Part shown: in pieces, positions 1-7,729 of the stretch | How positions within the stretch are numbered: position 1 is the stretch's first letter | How the letters are laid out: every line of letters starts with the position of its first letter | NCBI GenBank assembly: GCA_002406015.1 | Contig: DHMX01000015.1 | Coordinates: 1-64,000, forward strand | From: Lachnospiraceae bacterium UBA4631 | Lineage (GTDB): Bacteria > Bacillota > Clostridia > Lachnospirales > Lachnospiraceae | Direction of reading: 5' to 3' | DNA: 64,000 nucleotides | Notes under the pieces: generated by a model | Database searches by the model: none | What the model was told of the DNA's origin: nothing | The model's input: only the letters and a program-made list of their open reading frames with translations | Position numbers and translations under genes: made by a program

Positions 1-2
1 CA

Positions 3-83
3 CTATCTACAGCAACACCACAGAAGTATCTTATTCCTAAAAATAAACGAATTGAAAAATATAAAGAGAAATGGTGTGCATAG
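3..83 (+). CDS. possible C-terminal tail of a gene entering from the left
   Basis: An open frame runs from the window edge to a TAG at 81-83 and would encode 26 residues ending in KYKEKWCA. The charged, lysine-rich composition is plausible for a protein C-terminus. It is too short to identify and could be chance, since no start is in view. Confidence 0.3.
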   Translation, partial: LSTATPQKYLIPKNKRIEKYKEKWCA

Positions 84-113
84 AAAAACGACCGCACATT
101 TCGTACGGTCGTT
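83..113 (-). terminator. intrinsic terminator for the minus-strand surface protein
   Basis: An 8-bp perfect stem (AACGACCG at 87-94 with CGGTCGTT at 106-113) is followed on the minus strand by a run of five T residues. It lies about 90 bp beyond the stop codon of the surface protein gene. Confidence 0.7.
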
Positions 114-201
114 CATCAGCACTTCATTTTAGATATTTACCTTGTCTACTTGACAGGTATCATATCATTCCGATAGCCGCTGTGTGGGTTAAACTACTTT
201 G

Positions 202-2475
202 TTAGCCGTTGTTCTTCTTCTTTCTGCTTGCAACTGTTGTACCGATGACAGTTCCACCGCTGACGAACAGCAGTGCAATCCATAGCATAAGGCTGCTGTT
301 ATCACCGGTCTTGGGAGACTCCGTGTTGCCTTTGCTCGGAGCTGCCTTAATGTCAAACTCTGTGCTGCACTCGCCGTCGTTATAGACAACAGTCAGAGTG
401 TGCTTGCCGAAAGAAAGTGTGTCAAGGTAATCCTTTTTCAGCGTGATAATCGTAGAGCCGGATACCGCGGTGTACTTATCCGCAGCAATGAGCGTGCCGT
501 CTATCTTAATGCCGGTAAACTTTGAGAAATCTCCGTTTGCTACAAATTTCAGTGTACCGTCGCTGTTCTGCGTCCATGAGCTGTTAGCACCCGCGGTAAA
601 TTTATATTCAGGTGTCGTATCGGACGACTGCGGTGTCATTGCAAGATCAGTGATGACCCACATGCTACCGTCGGAGCCGTCGCTCGTATCGCCCTCGTAG
701 CGTTTGTAATTCACAAATTCGCCGTTGATTTTCAACTTGGTGTCGGGTGTGAATATATAGCGGATGTTTCCGACATCGCCATAAGTCGTCACATACACAC
801 CGTAATAATAGGTCTTTCCGGCTTCAAAAGTGGTAATCCGGTTTTCATAAAAATTTCCGAAGTCGGTAGACATCGCACCGGTCTTGCTGTCCAGCTCCCA
901 CCACTCGCATCGGTATGCGTAGTTTGCACCGTCTGGCACCTTGCCGGTGAACACCGGTTGGTCGCCGTTCTTAAAGCTGACGGTGACACCGTTAATTTCT
1001 ACCACATCAATAGCGGTCAAAGTAGGCATAGTAATCGTTTTAACAGCGGGGATGTACATAGAGCCGCCGACAAAAGGTGCCGACACTTTTTGCCCATTTA
1101 CTGTAATGACGGTTTCGCTGCTGAAAGAATATCCGTCTTTCGGCTTCAGCATAATGGAATACACATAGCTCTTTCCGCTTTCAAACTCAGTGATGGTCGA
1201 CAAAGCTCCGTGCGAGCCGTTGTCAGAATACCATGCGGCAACAGGATTGTTGTTTTCAAACTGCTGCCAGCATTCATAGGCAATCTCATATTTATCTGTA
1301 TCGCTCTCTGAAATCCATGCCGTTGCCTGTGGGGCATCACCCGGCTGATAGTTGAATTTCACATTCTCGATAGTTGCTGCAGTGATAGCGGTTGATGCGG
1401 CTGTGGGTGTCCAATGTGCTTTCAGGGTAATATTATTGGTAACATTGGAGGTAAAGGTATATTCTTCTTCTCCCAGATACCATCCGGCAAAATCATAGCC
1501 GCTCTTCGTCGGGTCAGTCGGCTTAGTCGCACAAGCATTTAACACCTTTTGCTCTGCTACAGCACTTCCACCGTCAGTGTCAAAGGTCACTGTGAATAAT
1601 TCGTCAAAAGACCATGGATTCACACCGCAGTTTTCAATCGTACCGCCGGAAATCACGACAATCGCCTTGTTGTTTTTTCCGTATACCGCATTGCCAAAAC
1701 CGCCCAAATCCACCGAGCAATCCTTAATGGTGCCGCCGGTCATGGTGAAGCTGCCGTCTTCATATATATTCACTGCACCGCCGTTACAGGAAGCAGAGCA
1801 ATTTTCGATTATTCCACCGTTCATCACAAAGAAGCCGCCCTGCTTAATAAATACTGCACCACCGTCATCCTCGGCCCTGCCGCCGCTGATTGTGCCGCCG
1901 TTCATTGTAAAGCTGCATCCCGTGCCTATATCCACAGCAGCACCGTCATCACCTGACTTGCAATCCATGATGGCACCGCCGTTCATAATGAATCTGCCGT
2001 ATTTGACCGGTGTTTCTGTTACACCGGTGTTGGATACATCCACAGCACCGCCGTCACCGTCGGCATCCGTGCAGTTTACGATACTGCCGCTCTCCAGAGT
2101 CAGCGTGCCTCCCTTGACATTAAATCCGCAGTTCTTGTTCTGCCCGTCAATCTTGCCGCCGGTGCCGCTGTCCTTCACCGTCAGATTTCCGTTGCTGCGT
2201 ATCCGAAAAATATCCTCATCCGTAGAACTGCAGCTTAAGGTATATCCGTTAAGATTCAGAGTTACGGTGCGTTCCACATCGAGGGTCCAAGTGGTTTCAA
2301 TATTTCCACCCAGCTTAATCTCTGTGCAGTCCGCATTTTCCAATGCCGCTTCCAGTTCTGTTTCATTGCTGACTGTCAAATCCGCCGCAAATGCCGACAT
2401 TGGCATCAGCGACAATACCATGCACAGCGTGAGCAGGGCTGTCAGCAGCTTGGTTTTTATGGTTGTTTTTTGCAT
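202..2475 (-). CDS. wall-anchored beta-helix surface protein with sorting signal
   Basis: This 757-residue protein is a predicted secreted, peptidoglycan-attached surface protein. Residues 1-30 form a signal peptide with a lysine-rich start, a hydrophobic core and an AFA cleavage site. Residues about 40-290 contain repeated NGG(T/I/A)I turns typical of a right-handed parallel beta-helix. An InlB/Flg_new type repeat (FDTDGG ... AGWY ... AHWT) follows at about 300-360, then two Ig-like segments and an X2-like module at about 620-715. The tail has an SPKTG sortase-type motif at 720-724, a hydrophobic segment and a basic end. AGAAAGGAG precedes the ATG. The X2-like module closely resembles one in the 1144-residue protein at 16982. 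No sortase gene is in the window. The substrate is unknown; adhesion or glycan binding is inferred. Confidence 0.88.
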   Translation of the reverse strand: MQKTTIKTKLLTALLTLCMVLSLMPMSAFAADLTVSNETELEAALENADCTEIKLGGNIETTWTLDVERTVTLNLNGYTLSCSSTDEDIFRIRSNGNLTVKDSGTGGKIDGQNKNCGFNVKGGTLTLESGSIVNCTDADGDGGAVDVSNTGVTETPVKYGRFIMNGGAIMDCKSGDDGAAVDIGTGCSFTMNGGTISGGRAEDDGGAVFIKQGGFFVMNGGIIENCSASCNGGAVNIYEDGSFTMTGGTIKDCSVDLGGFGNAVYGKNNKAIVVISGGTIENCGVNPWSFDELFTVTFDTDGGSAVAEQKVLNACATKPTDPTKSGYDFAGWYLGEEEYTFTSNVTNNITLKAHWTPTAASTAITAATIENVKFNYQPGDAPQATAWISESDTDKYEIAYECWQQFENNNPVAAWYSDNGSHGALSTITEFESGKSYVYSIMLKPKDGYSFSSETVITVNGQKVSAPFVGGSMYIPAVKTITMPTLTAIDVVEINGVTVSFKNGDQPVFTGKVPDGANYAYRCEWWELDSKTGAMSTDFGNFYENRITTFEAGKTYYYGVYVTTYGDVGNIRYIFTPDTKLKINGEFVNYKRYEGDTSDGSDGSMWVITDLAMTPQSSDTTPEYKFTAGANSSWTQNSDGTLKFVANGDFSKFTGIKIDGTLIAADKYTAVSGSTIITLKKDYLDTLSFGKHTLTVVYNDGECSTEFDIKAAPSKGNTESPKTGDNSSLMLWIALLFVSGGTVIGTTVASRKKKNNG

Positions 2476-2626
2476 ATTGCTTTGCTCCTTTCTGCGGGAT
2501 TAACCGCAACAAAACTCTTTTGGAGTTTAGTTTACCTTTTCCGGTATCATGCGGTTTCGCCTCACGATACAAGCCTCGGTATAATTAAATATGATAATTA
2601 TATCATATTAAGAAGTGAAATTCAGT

Positions 2627-2665
2627 ATGTTTTCCAAAATGTCAATTGACTCTTTTGGAAAACAT
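2627..2665. repeat. 39-bp near-perfect palindrome
   Basis: ATGTTTTCCAAAA (2627-2639) is the exact reverse complement of TTTTGGAAAACAT (2653-2665). The centre is itself a 10-bp palindrome, GTCAATTGAC (2641-2650). There is no T tract, so it is more likely a protein-binding site or element remnant than a terminator. Confidence 0.85.
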
Positions 2666-2739
2666 GCAGGTGTGTCCATAACTGCTTCAGCTTTAAGCAA
2701 AGTAGGTTATTCAATGGACTAAATAATCTAAACCACAAC

Positions 2740-2811
2740 AAAATAAACTTTTAATGTAACAAAATGAACTTTTGCAATAAAATAAAACTTATTTTAAAAA
2801 TACTTGAACTT
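2740..2811 (+). promoter_or_regulatory. helically phased direct repeats, candidate operators
   Basis: AAAATAAACTT (2740-2750), AAAATGAACTT (2761-2771), AAAATAAAACTT (2779-2790) and a weaker ACTTGAACTT (2802-2811) recur with their ACTT ends 21, 19 and 21 bp apart, about two helical turns. They lie just upstream of the gene for the XRE-type fusion protein and are candidate autoregulatory sites. The region is AT-rich, so chance similarity is possible. Confidence 0.45.
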
Positions 2812-2864
2812 ATATGACAACAGTGGTAAACTTTCAACATAAAATAAAGAAAACGGAGAAAATA

Positions 2865-4367
2865 ATGGAAGAAAGTTCATTTTCAAAACGATTAAAAGAA
2901 GCAATGGAAAATCAGAATATGAAGCAGGTGGATGTGCTTCGAGCGGCACAGCAGGCTGGAATAAAGCTTGGAAAGAGCCAGATGAGTCAATATCTGAGCG
3001 GTAAGGCAGTACCAAGAAAGGGTATCGGTCAATTTCTGGCAGATACCTTGCAAATAGATGCCGGCTGGTTGTACGGAGAAGCTTCGGCAGCAGGTGTGGC
3101 AGAAACAGAAGTGTCTGATATGGAAATAGAAAGGAAGACAGAAATGAGAGAGTTTAAGAAATCGGCAAAATTAGATAATGTATTATATGATGTCCGCGGA
3201 CCGGTAGTTGACGAAGCAACCCGTATGGAAGAAAACGGCACACAGGTTTTGAAGCTGAATATCGGAAATCCGGCACCCTTTGGATTCCGGACTCCGGATG
3301 AAGTCATTTATGATATGCAGCGGCAATTAACGGAATGTGAAGGATATTCAACCGCGAAGGGATTATTTTCAGCACGTAAGGCAATTATGCAGTATTCGCA
3401 GATAAAGAATCTTCCGAATTTATCAATTGATGATATTTATACAGGAAATGGTGTCAGTGAATTAATTAACCTTAGTATGTCCGCATTGCTGGATAACGGA
3501 GATGAGGTTCTGGTTCCTGCACCTGATTATCCGCTGTGGACAGCGTGCGTTACATTAGCCGGAGGAACAGCCATTCATTATATCTGTGATGAACAGGCAG
3601 ACTGGTATCCGGATATTGAAGATATGAAGCGTAAAATTACAGACAGAACAAAGGCAATTGTAATCATTAATCCGAATAATCCAACCGGAGCTTTGTACCC
3701 GAAGGAAGTATTGCAGGAAATTGTGGAAATAGCAAGACAGCATCAGTTAATGATATTTTCAGATGAAATATATGACCGGCTGGTTATGGATGGCGAGGAG
3801 CATATTTCAATTGCGTCCCTTGCACCGGACTTATTCTGTGTTACATTCAGCGGACTGTCAAAATCCCATATGATTGCGGGTTATCGGATAGGCTGGATGG
3901 TATTAAGCGGTAATAAGGCTGTCGGTAAAGATTATATTGAGGGGTTGAATATGCTGTCTAATATGCGGTTATGCTCCAATGTTCCGGCACAGTCCATTGT
4001 TCAGACGGCTCTGGGCGGTTATCAGAGTGTAGATAATTATATTATACCGGGAGGAAGAATCTACGAGCAGAGAGAATATATTTATAAGGCATTAAATGAT
4101 ATACCGGGTATCAGTGCGGTGAAGCCGAAGGCAGCATTTTATATATTCCCGAAGATAGATACGAAGAAATTCAACATTGTAAATGATGAAAAATTTGCGT
4201 TGGATTTGCTACGGGAGAAAAAGATTCTGATTATTCATGGCGGCGGGTTCAATTGGGGACAGCCGGACCATTTTCGTGTGGTATATCTTCCGAGAATCGA
4301 AGTGCTGAAGGATGCAACGGAAAAGATAGAAGAATTTTTAAGCTATTATCAGCAATCCGCAATATAA
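2865..4367 (+). CDS. XRE-type HTH domain fused to AlaA-like alanine aminotransferase
   Basis: This 500-residue protein joins two modules. Residues about 4-71 form a Cro/C1-type helix-turn-helix (QVDVLRAAQQAG ... KSQMSQYLSGK). After a short linker, residues 94-500 closely follow the E. coli AlaA pattern (KSAKLDNVLYDVRGPV, LNIGNPAPFGF, VPAPDYPLW, INPNNPTGA at about 268-276). D300 in DEIYDRL should contact the PLP ring nitrogen, and K333 in SGLSKS should form the Schiff base. Such enzymes interconvert pyruvate and alanine with glutamate. The ATG at 2865 is preferred because CGGAGA precedes it; an upstream in-frame ATG at 2814 has no ribosome site. All catalytic motifs look intact, so the protein could be both enzyme and DNA binder. 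Regulation by PLP or amino-acid state is inference. Confidence 0.9.
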   Translation: MEESSFSKRLKEAMENQNMKQVDVLRAAQQAGIKLGKSQMSQYLSGKAVPRKGIGQFLADTLQIDAGWLYGEASAAGVAETEVSDMEIERKTEMREFKKSAKLDNVLYDVRGPVVDEATRMEENGTQVLKLNIGNPAPFGFRTPDEVIYDMQRQLTECEGYSTAKGLFSARKAIMQYSQIKNLPNLSIDDIYTGNGVSELINLSMSALLDNGDEVLVPAPDYPLWTACVTLAGGTAIHYICDEQADWYPDIEDMKRKITDRTKAIVIINPNNPTGALYPKEVLQEIVEIARQHQLMIFSDEIYDRLVMDGEEHISIASLAPDLFCVTFSGLSKSHMIAGYRIGWMVLSGNKAVGKDYIEGLNMLSNMRLCSNVPAQSIVQTALGGYQSVDNYIIPGGRIYEQREYIYKALNDIPGISAVKPKAAFYIFPKIDTKKFNIVNDEKFALDLLREKKILIIHGGGFNWGQPDHFRVVYLPRIEVLKDATEKIEEFLSYYQQSAI

Positions 4368-4478
4368 AATTGCGGTGTAAAGATACGGTAATTTCCAAGG
4401 CATGAGAAAGACTATAGAAAAAAGATTATAGAAAAAATGTAAAAGAACCAAAGAATATATCGAACAAAGACAGACATA

Positions 4479-4548
4479 ACATGTCCCACCCTTTCATAAA
4501 ATGAACCAAAGCAGGTTTCGAATACACATGAAAAGGAGTGGGACATGT
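4479..4548 (+). promoter_or_regulatory. long hairpin enclosing the RBS and start codon of the next gene
   Basis: ACATGTCCCAC (4479-4489) pairs perfectly with GTGGGACATGT (4538-4548), and the stem continues with CCTTTCAT (4490-4497) against ATGAAAAGGA (4528-4537) with a one-base bulge. The right arm contains the AAAAGGAG ribosome site and the ATG at 4545. In RNA this would hide both from the ribosome, which suggests translational control. Confidence 0.75.
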
Positions 4549-6014
4549 TGGATTATAAGCGGTTTATTTCGTATCTGTACGCATATGTAGATGGAGAAAA
4601 GGGTGTAAATGTAGGATACATTCGTTGCGACCAGAGACAAGGCAATTGTAGACTGGTGTTGAACCTTCAGGACAGGCAGGGAATTGAGGGCGGAAAATAT
4701 AAGGTATATCTGTATCGGGTAGAGTCGGAACAAAGCCCGGTAGGATATTATTTGGATGAATTTTGCATCAATAAGAACTGTGGAGAATTGAAAAAACAGA
4801 CTATGAGTGAAAATGTCTGGAATACAAATCGAGGTATCAATGAGTTTGACGGAATTATTGCGATTTATGACAAAACGCATATATATGCAAGCCAATGGAC
4901 AGATACGCCATTGGATGTAAGGCGGTTTCTGACATATGCGGACTGGCAGAAGCAAAGAAAGCAATCATCCGAAACATGGGAAAAGTCATCGATTCAGGCT
5001 CTGACTCCGGAGGCACAGCCAACGCAGATGCCATCACAGGCACAGAGCCAGACGTTGCAGGAACAGATGCAATCACAAGGTTCACCGGAAATACAGTTGA
5101 TAGAAACTTTCACCTCGGAGGCACAGTCGGCTCAAACAGCATTTTCGGAAGCCATGTCACCGCAGGGGCAGGAGCAAGAACAGATGCGGTCGCAGACACA
5201 GACCCAAATGCCGCAGGAGCAAGGACAGTCACAGGAGCAGATGCAATCACAGGCACAGAGCCAGATGTTGCAAGAGCAAATGCAACCACAAGCACAAGGT
5301 TCACCGAAAATACAGTTAACGGAAACTTTCACCTCGGAGGCACAGTCGGCTCAAACAGCATTGTCGGAAGCTATGTCACCGCAGGGGCAGTTGCAAGAAC
5401 AGATGCGGTCGCAGGTACAGACCCAAATGTCACAAGAGCAAGGACAGTCACCGGAGCAGATGTCATCACAGGCACAGAGCCAGATGTTGCAGGAGCAAAT
5501 GCAACCACAAGCACCGAGCCAGATGTCACAGGAACAGATGCAGGTACAAGGACAACAGCAAGAGCAGCCGCAGGAAACAAGAAAATCGCAGCAGTCCCGA
5601 CCGCAGGCAAATGGAGCAAAGAATTTTAATGGTACGGCAAACAGCCGGAAATGCATTTCGGAATTAACTCTCCGACTAATGGAGAACCGGGCAAAGCTGC
5701 CGGATTTTGAAAACCATGAAATCTATGATTGTGTACGGATTGAGCCAAATGATATTGGACTTTTGGAAATGGAAAACTGGCGGTTGGGTGTTAATAGCTT
5801 CCTGACGCATGGCTATTATAACTACAAATATCTGATGCTTGGCAAATTGCGGTTTCAGGATGGTGTCGTTAAGGCGGTTCTTGGTGTACCCGGAGTCTTT
5901 AACAACAAAGAACAGTACATAGCAAAAATATTTGGATTTGACCTGTTTGTTCCGGTCAAGCATACGAATATCAGAACCGGGAACTTTGGCTATTGGATTG
6001 TAGAACTGGTATAA
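4545..6014 (+). CDS. Gln-rich repeat protein with DUF6128-like ends
   Basis: This 489-residue protein has no signal peptide or membrane segment. Residues 1-130 form a conserved-looking N-terminal domain (YKRFISYLYAY ... GYIRCDQRQGNCR). Residues about 150-365 are a low-complexity linker of Q, S, E, M and P built from two 73-residue units. Residues about 375-489 (DCVRIEPNDIG ... WRLGVNSFLTHGYYNYKYL ... LGVPGVFNNKEQ ... FGYWIVEL) resemble, from memory, the DUF6128 family seen in Lachnospiraceae, whose function I do not know. The start follows AAAAGGAG, which lies in a strong hairpin. The linker keeps another same-strand frame open, but the domains on both sides are only in this frame. It could be a cytoplasmic scaffold; that is a guess. 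Confidence 0.8.
   Translation: MLDYKRFISYLYAYVDGEKGVNVGYIRCDQRQGNCRLVLNLQDRQGIEGGKYKVYLYRVESEQSPVGYYLDEFCINKNCGELKKQTMSENVWNTNRGINEFDGIIAIYDKTHIYASQWTDTPLDVRRFLTYADWQKQRKQSSETWEKSSIQALTPEAQPTQMPSQAQSQTLQEQMQSQGSPEIQLIETFTSEAQSAQTAFSEAMSPQGQEQEQMRSQTQTQMPQEQGQSQEQMQSQAQSQMLQEQMQPQAQGSPKIQLTETFTSEAQSAQTALSEAMSPQGQLQEQMRSQVQTQMSQEQGQSPEQMSSQAQSQMLQEQMQPQAPSQMSQEQMQVQGQQQEQPQETRKSQQSRPQANGAKNFNGTANSRKCISELTLRLMENRAKLPDFENHEIYDCVRIEPNDIGLLEMENWRLGVNSFLTHGYYNYKYLMLGKLRFQDGVVKAVLGVPGVFNNKEQYIAKIFGFDLFVPVKHTNIRTGNFGYWIVELV
5079..5516 (+). repeat. two tandem 219-bp units in the Gln-rich protein
   Basis: The sequence beginning GGTTCACC at 5079 recurs at 5298 with the same order of sub-motifs, an exact offset of 219 bp (73 codons). 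Differences are mostly point changes. Within each unit, CAG-rich steps form shorter degenerate repeats, so copy number could vary between strains. Confidence 0.8.
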
Positions 6015-6016
6015 CA

Positions 6017-6072
6017 GTTTAAGATGAGCGGTTTAAGATGAGGGGGTTAAAATGAAAGGTTTAGGATGAATG
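6017..6072. repeat. four tandem 14-bp degenerate repeats
   Basis: Four units of 14 bp follow one another: GTTTAAGATGAGCG, GTTTAAGATGAGGG, GGTTAAAATGAAAG, GTTTAGGATGAATG. They fill the gap between two convergent genes and run into the last codons of the minus-strand acetyltransferase. Confidence 0.8.
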
Positions 6073-6621
6073 CTGTGCAGGATTTAATTTAGAAAAGAGA
6101 TACAAGTCCTGCCAATGGTGGTTGACCTCCGCAGCTTCCCGCTCCAGTCCCTCATAGGAAAAGCCCAGTTTCTGAATTAATCGGATAGAGGGCTGATTCT
6201 GAGGATGAATCGTAGCCTCGATTCGATGAAGACCATAATCGTCAAATATAATTTCCAGACATTTTGTGCATGCTTCATAAGCATATCCATGATGCCAGTA
6301 GCGGTAATCAAGCTTATAACCCAAGGCAGCCTTTTGCATACAGCCGAAACGAATATCAGAAAAATTCACGCAACCGATAATTTGTGATGGGTCTTCCTTT
6401 AAGAACATATAGTAGCGAAGGCTATGCTTTGCCTGCTGCTCCTTCCATTCCCAGTCCAGAATAGATGCTTGAGTTGAAACGGTATAAAAGGAAGGTGTGC
6501 GGGTAAGCTCGTAAGGCTCAAAATAAACCCGATTTTCCCGGTAGAAGTTTCGGACGGCTGTAGCAGCTTCCTTATCCAGACATTGAAGAATTAATCGATT
6601 GGTTTCACATATCAGTTGCAT
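6061..6621 (-). CDS. GNAT acetyltransferase, RimJ/RimL type
   Basis: This 186-residue enzyme should transfer an acetyl group from acetyl-CoA to an amine, often a protein N-terminus or small molecule. It opens with the family pattern ETNRLILQCLDKEAA, and YRYWHHGYAYEACTKCLEIIFDDYGLHR gives the acetyl-CoA binding loop and following strand, ending with NQPSIRLIQKLGFSYEG. The ATG at 6621 is chosen because AAAAGGAAC precedes it at good spacing and family members begin here; a longer frame reaches 6729 but would add a hydrophobic stretch unlike the family. It is divergent from tadA with about 70 bp between starts. The substrate cannot be told. Confidence 0.88.
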   Translation of the reverse strand: MQLICETNRLILQCLDKEAATAVRNFYRENRVYFEPYELTRTPSFYTVSTQASILDWEWKEQQAKHSLRYYMFLKEDPSQIIGCVNFSDIRFGCMQKAALGYKLDYRYWHHGYAYEACTKCLEIIFDDYGLHRIEATIHPQNQPSIRLIQKLGFSYEGLEREAAEVNHHWQDLYLFSKLNPAQHSS

Positions 6622-6692
6622 TGGTAGTTGTTCCTTTTCTGTATTTATTGTATCATATTTATATAGTACAATAAATAAGAAGGGTTCGCAAT

Positions 6693-7169
6693 ATGATGAC
6701 GCAAGAAGAACGCTATATGGGATATGCAATTACACAGGCAAAAAAGGCATTGCTCAGTGAGGATGTTCCGATTGGCTGTATCATTGTCTATCAAGGGCAG
6801 ATTATTGCCAGAGGCTACAACAAGCGGAATAAGAAAAAAACAACCTTGGCACACGCAGAGCTGGATGCCATTGCGAAAGCATCTAAACGGCTGGGAGATT
6901 GGAGACTGGAGGATTGCACCATGTATGTGACATTAGAGCCATGTCAGATGTGTGCCGGAGCGATTGTGCAGGCAAGGATTCCCAAAGTAGTGATAGGGTG
7001 TATGAATCCCAAAGCAGGGTGTGCAGGCTCCATTCTGAATCTGTTGGAAATGAAAGCCTTTAATCATCAGGTTGAAGTTGTAAGAGGGGTGCGGGAGGCA
7101 GAATGCTCCGAGTTGCTTTCCTCATTTTTTCGTGAATTGCGGGCAAAGAATCGCAAGCGGGAATCGTAA
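6693..7169 (+). CDS. tadA: tRNA-specific adenosine deaminase TadA
   Basis: The 158-residue enzyme deaminates adenosine 34 to inosine in tRNA-Arg(ACG), allowing wobble decoding. The zinc site is visible: HAE at about 54-56, with the glutamate as proton shuttle, and PCQMC with cysteines at about 84 and 87. Length and the context LAHAELDAI and LEPCQMCAGAI are typical. Two adjacent ATG codons occur at the start (6693, 6696) and either may be used. The SRP RNA follows 60 bp downstream, a common arrangement in Firmicutes. Confidence 0.96.
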   Translation: MMTQEERYMGYAITQAKKALLSEDVPIGCIIVYQGQIIARGYNKRNKKKTTLAHAELDAIAKASKRLGDWRLEDCTMYVTLEPCQMCAGAIVQARIPKVVIGCMNPKAGCAGSILNLLEMKAFNHQVEVVRGVREAECSELLSSFFRELRAKNRKRES

Positions 7170-7231
7170 GCGGCTTGACAGCGGTTTCGGATTCCGATAT
7201 ACTAAATAAGCAAAAATAATAGTTGTTATCA

Positions 7232-7504
7232 AATTTCTGTGCAGCCGGGGAGTTAGCGGTGCCCTGCACCTGCAATCCGCTATAGCAGGGGTGATGGATT
7301 GATTCGGGTCGTATTTACATAAAGCAGCCCTTTGTAAGTGGCGTTGAAGTCTGGGTCTTACGCAATAGATGCCCACGAACTGTGTCAGGTCGGGAACGGA
7401 GCAGCACTAAGAGGGATTTTCTATGTGCCGTAAGGGTGCCTGGGCTGAGTTAACTGCAAAGGTAACGTTTATGCGAAGCCTCACAACTCAATCCGCACAG
7501 ATTT
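7232..7504 (+). ncRNA. ffs: signal recognition particle RNA, large Bacillus type
   Basis: The roughly 270-nt segment has the order of conserved blocks of the B. subtilis SRP RNA: the Alu-domain start CCGGGGAGTTAGCGGTGCCC, the GCAATCCGCTATAGCAGGG block, GTAAGTGGCGTTGAAG, the Ffh-binding loop with GTCAGGTCGGGAACGG then AGCAGCA, and the TGCCTGGGCTGAG block. The ends pair (TCTGTGC 7236-7242 with GCACAGA 7495-7501). It scaffolds Ffh for co-translational membrane targeting. The exact ends are estimated from this closing helix. Confidence 0.95.
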
Positions 7505-7548
7505 ATATATTTTATGATTTTATGTTTCTGTTCATTGGATTCTGTCAG

Positions 7549-7578
7549 AAATGCCTGCGTTCAAAAGGCATTTATTTC
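7549..7578 (+). terminator. probable terminator after the SRP RNA
   Basis: AAATGCCT (7549-7556) pairs perfectly with AGGCATTT (7566-7573), followed by ATTT. The T tract is short, so efficiency is uncertain. The rest of 7505-7729 is AT-rich and shows no gene. Confidence 0.5.
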
Positions 7579-7729
7579 CCAATATGTTAGTGGTAAGTAA
7601 CCGAATGACGAATTTGATAATAATAATTCTGAATAATTCAGAATTAGCAAAAAAAAGGATAGCATTTTGTTAGGAATAATGCTAACATAAGAAAAGAGAA
7701 GACAGGTATTTTAAGGAGTGTGTAAGGCA

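Larger units (their letters stand above)
2476..2864. other. 390-bp divergent intergenic region
   Basis: This region separates the minus-strand surface protein from the plus-strand XRE-aminotransferase gene. It holds a possible minus-strand -10 box (TATAAT, plus coordinates 2597-2602), a 39-bp near-palindrome (2627-2665), and an AT-rich stretch with phased repeats (2740-2811). A weak plus-strand promoter is possible: TTGAAC at 2804-2809, 17-bp spacer, TAAACT at 2827-2832. No coding potential is seen. Confidence 0.6.

Noticed and set aside
1577..2503. 308-codon plus-strand frame opposite the beta-helix surface protein
   Set aside because: Its proline/serine-rich content is the complement of the repeated glycine/asparagine codons on the minus strand. 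The minus-strand gene has a signal peptide, sorting tail and ribosome site.
2627..2665. Terminator reading of the 39-bp palindrome
   Set aside because: No T tract follows on either strand, and it lies upstream of both flanking genes rather than downstream.
4895..5629. Long open frame on the same strand overlapping the Gln-rich repeat region
   Set aside because: It stays open only because CAG-rich repeats read as threonine, alanine and glycine codons in that frame. It has no ribosome site and the conserved domains on both sides are in the other frame.
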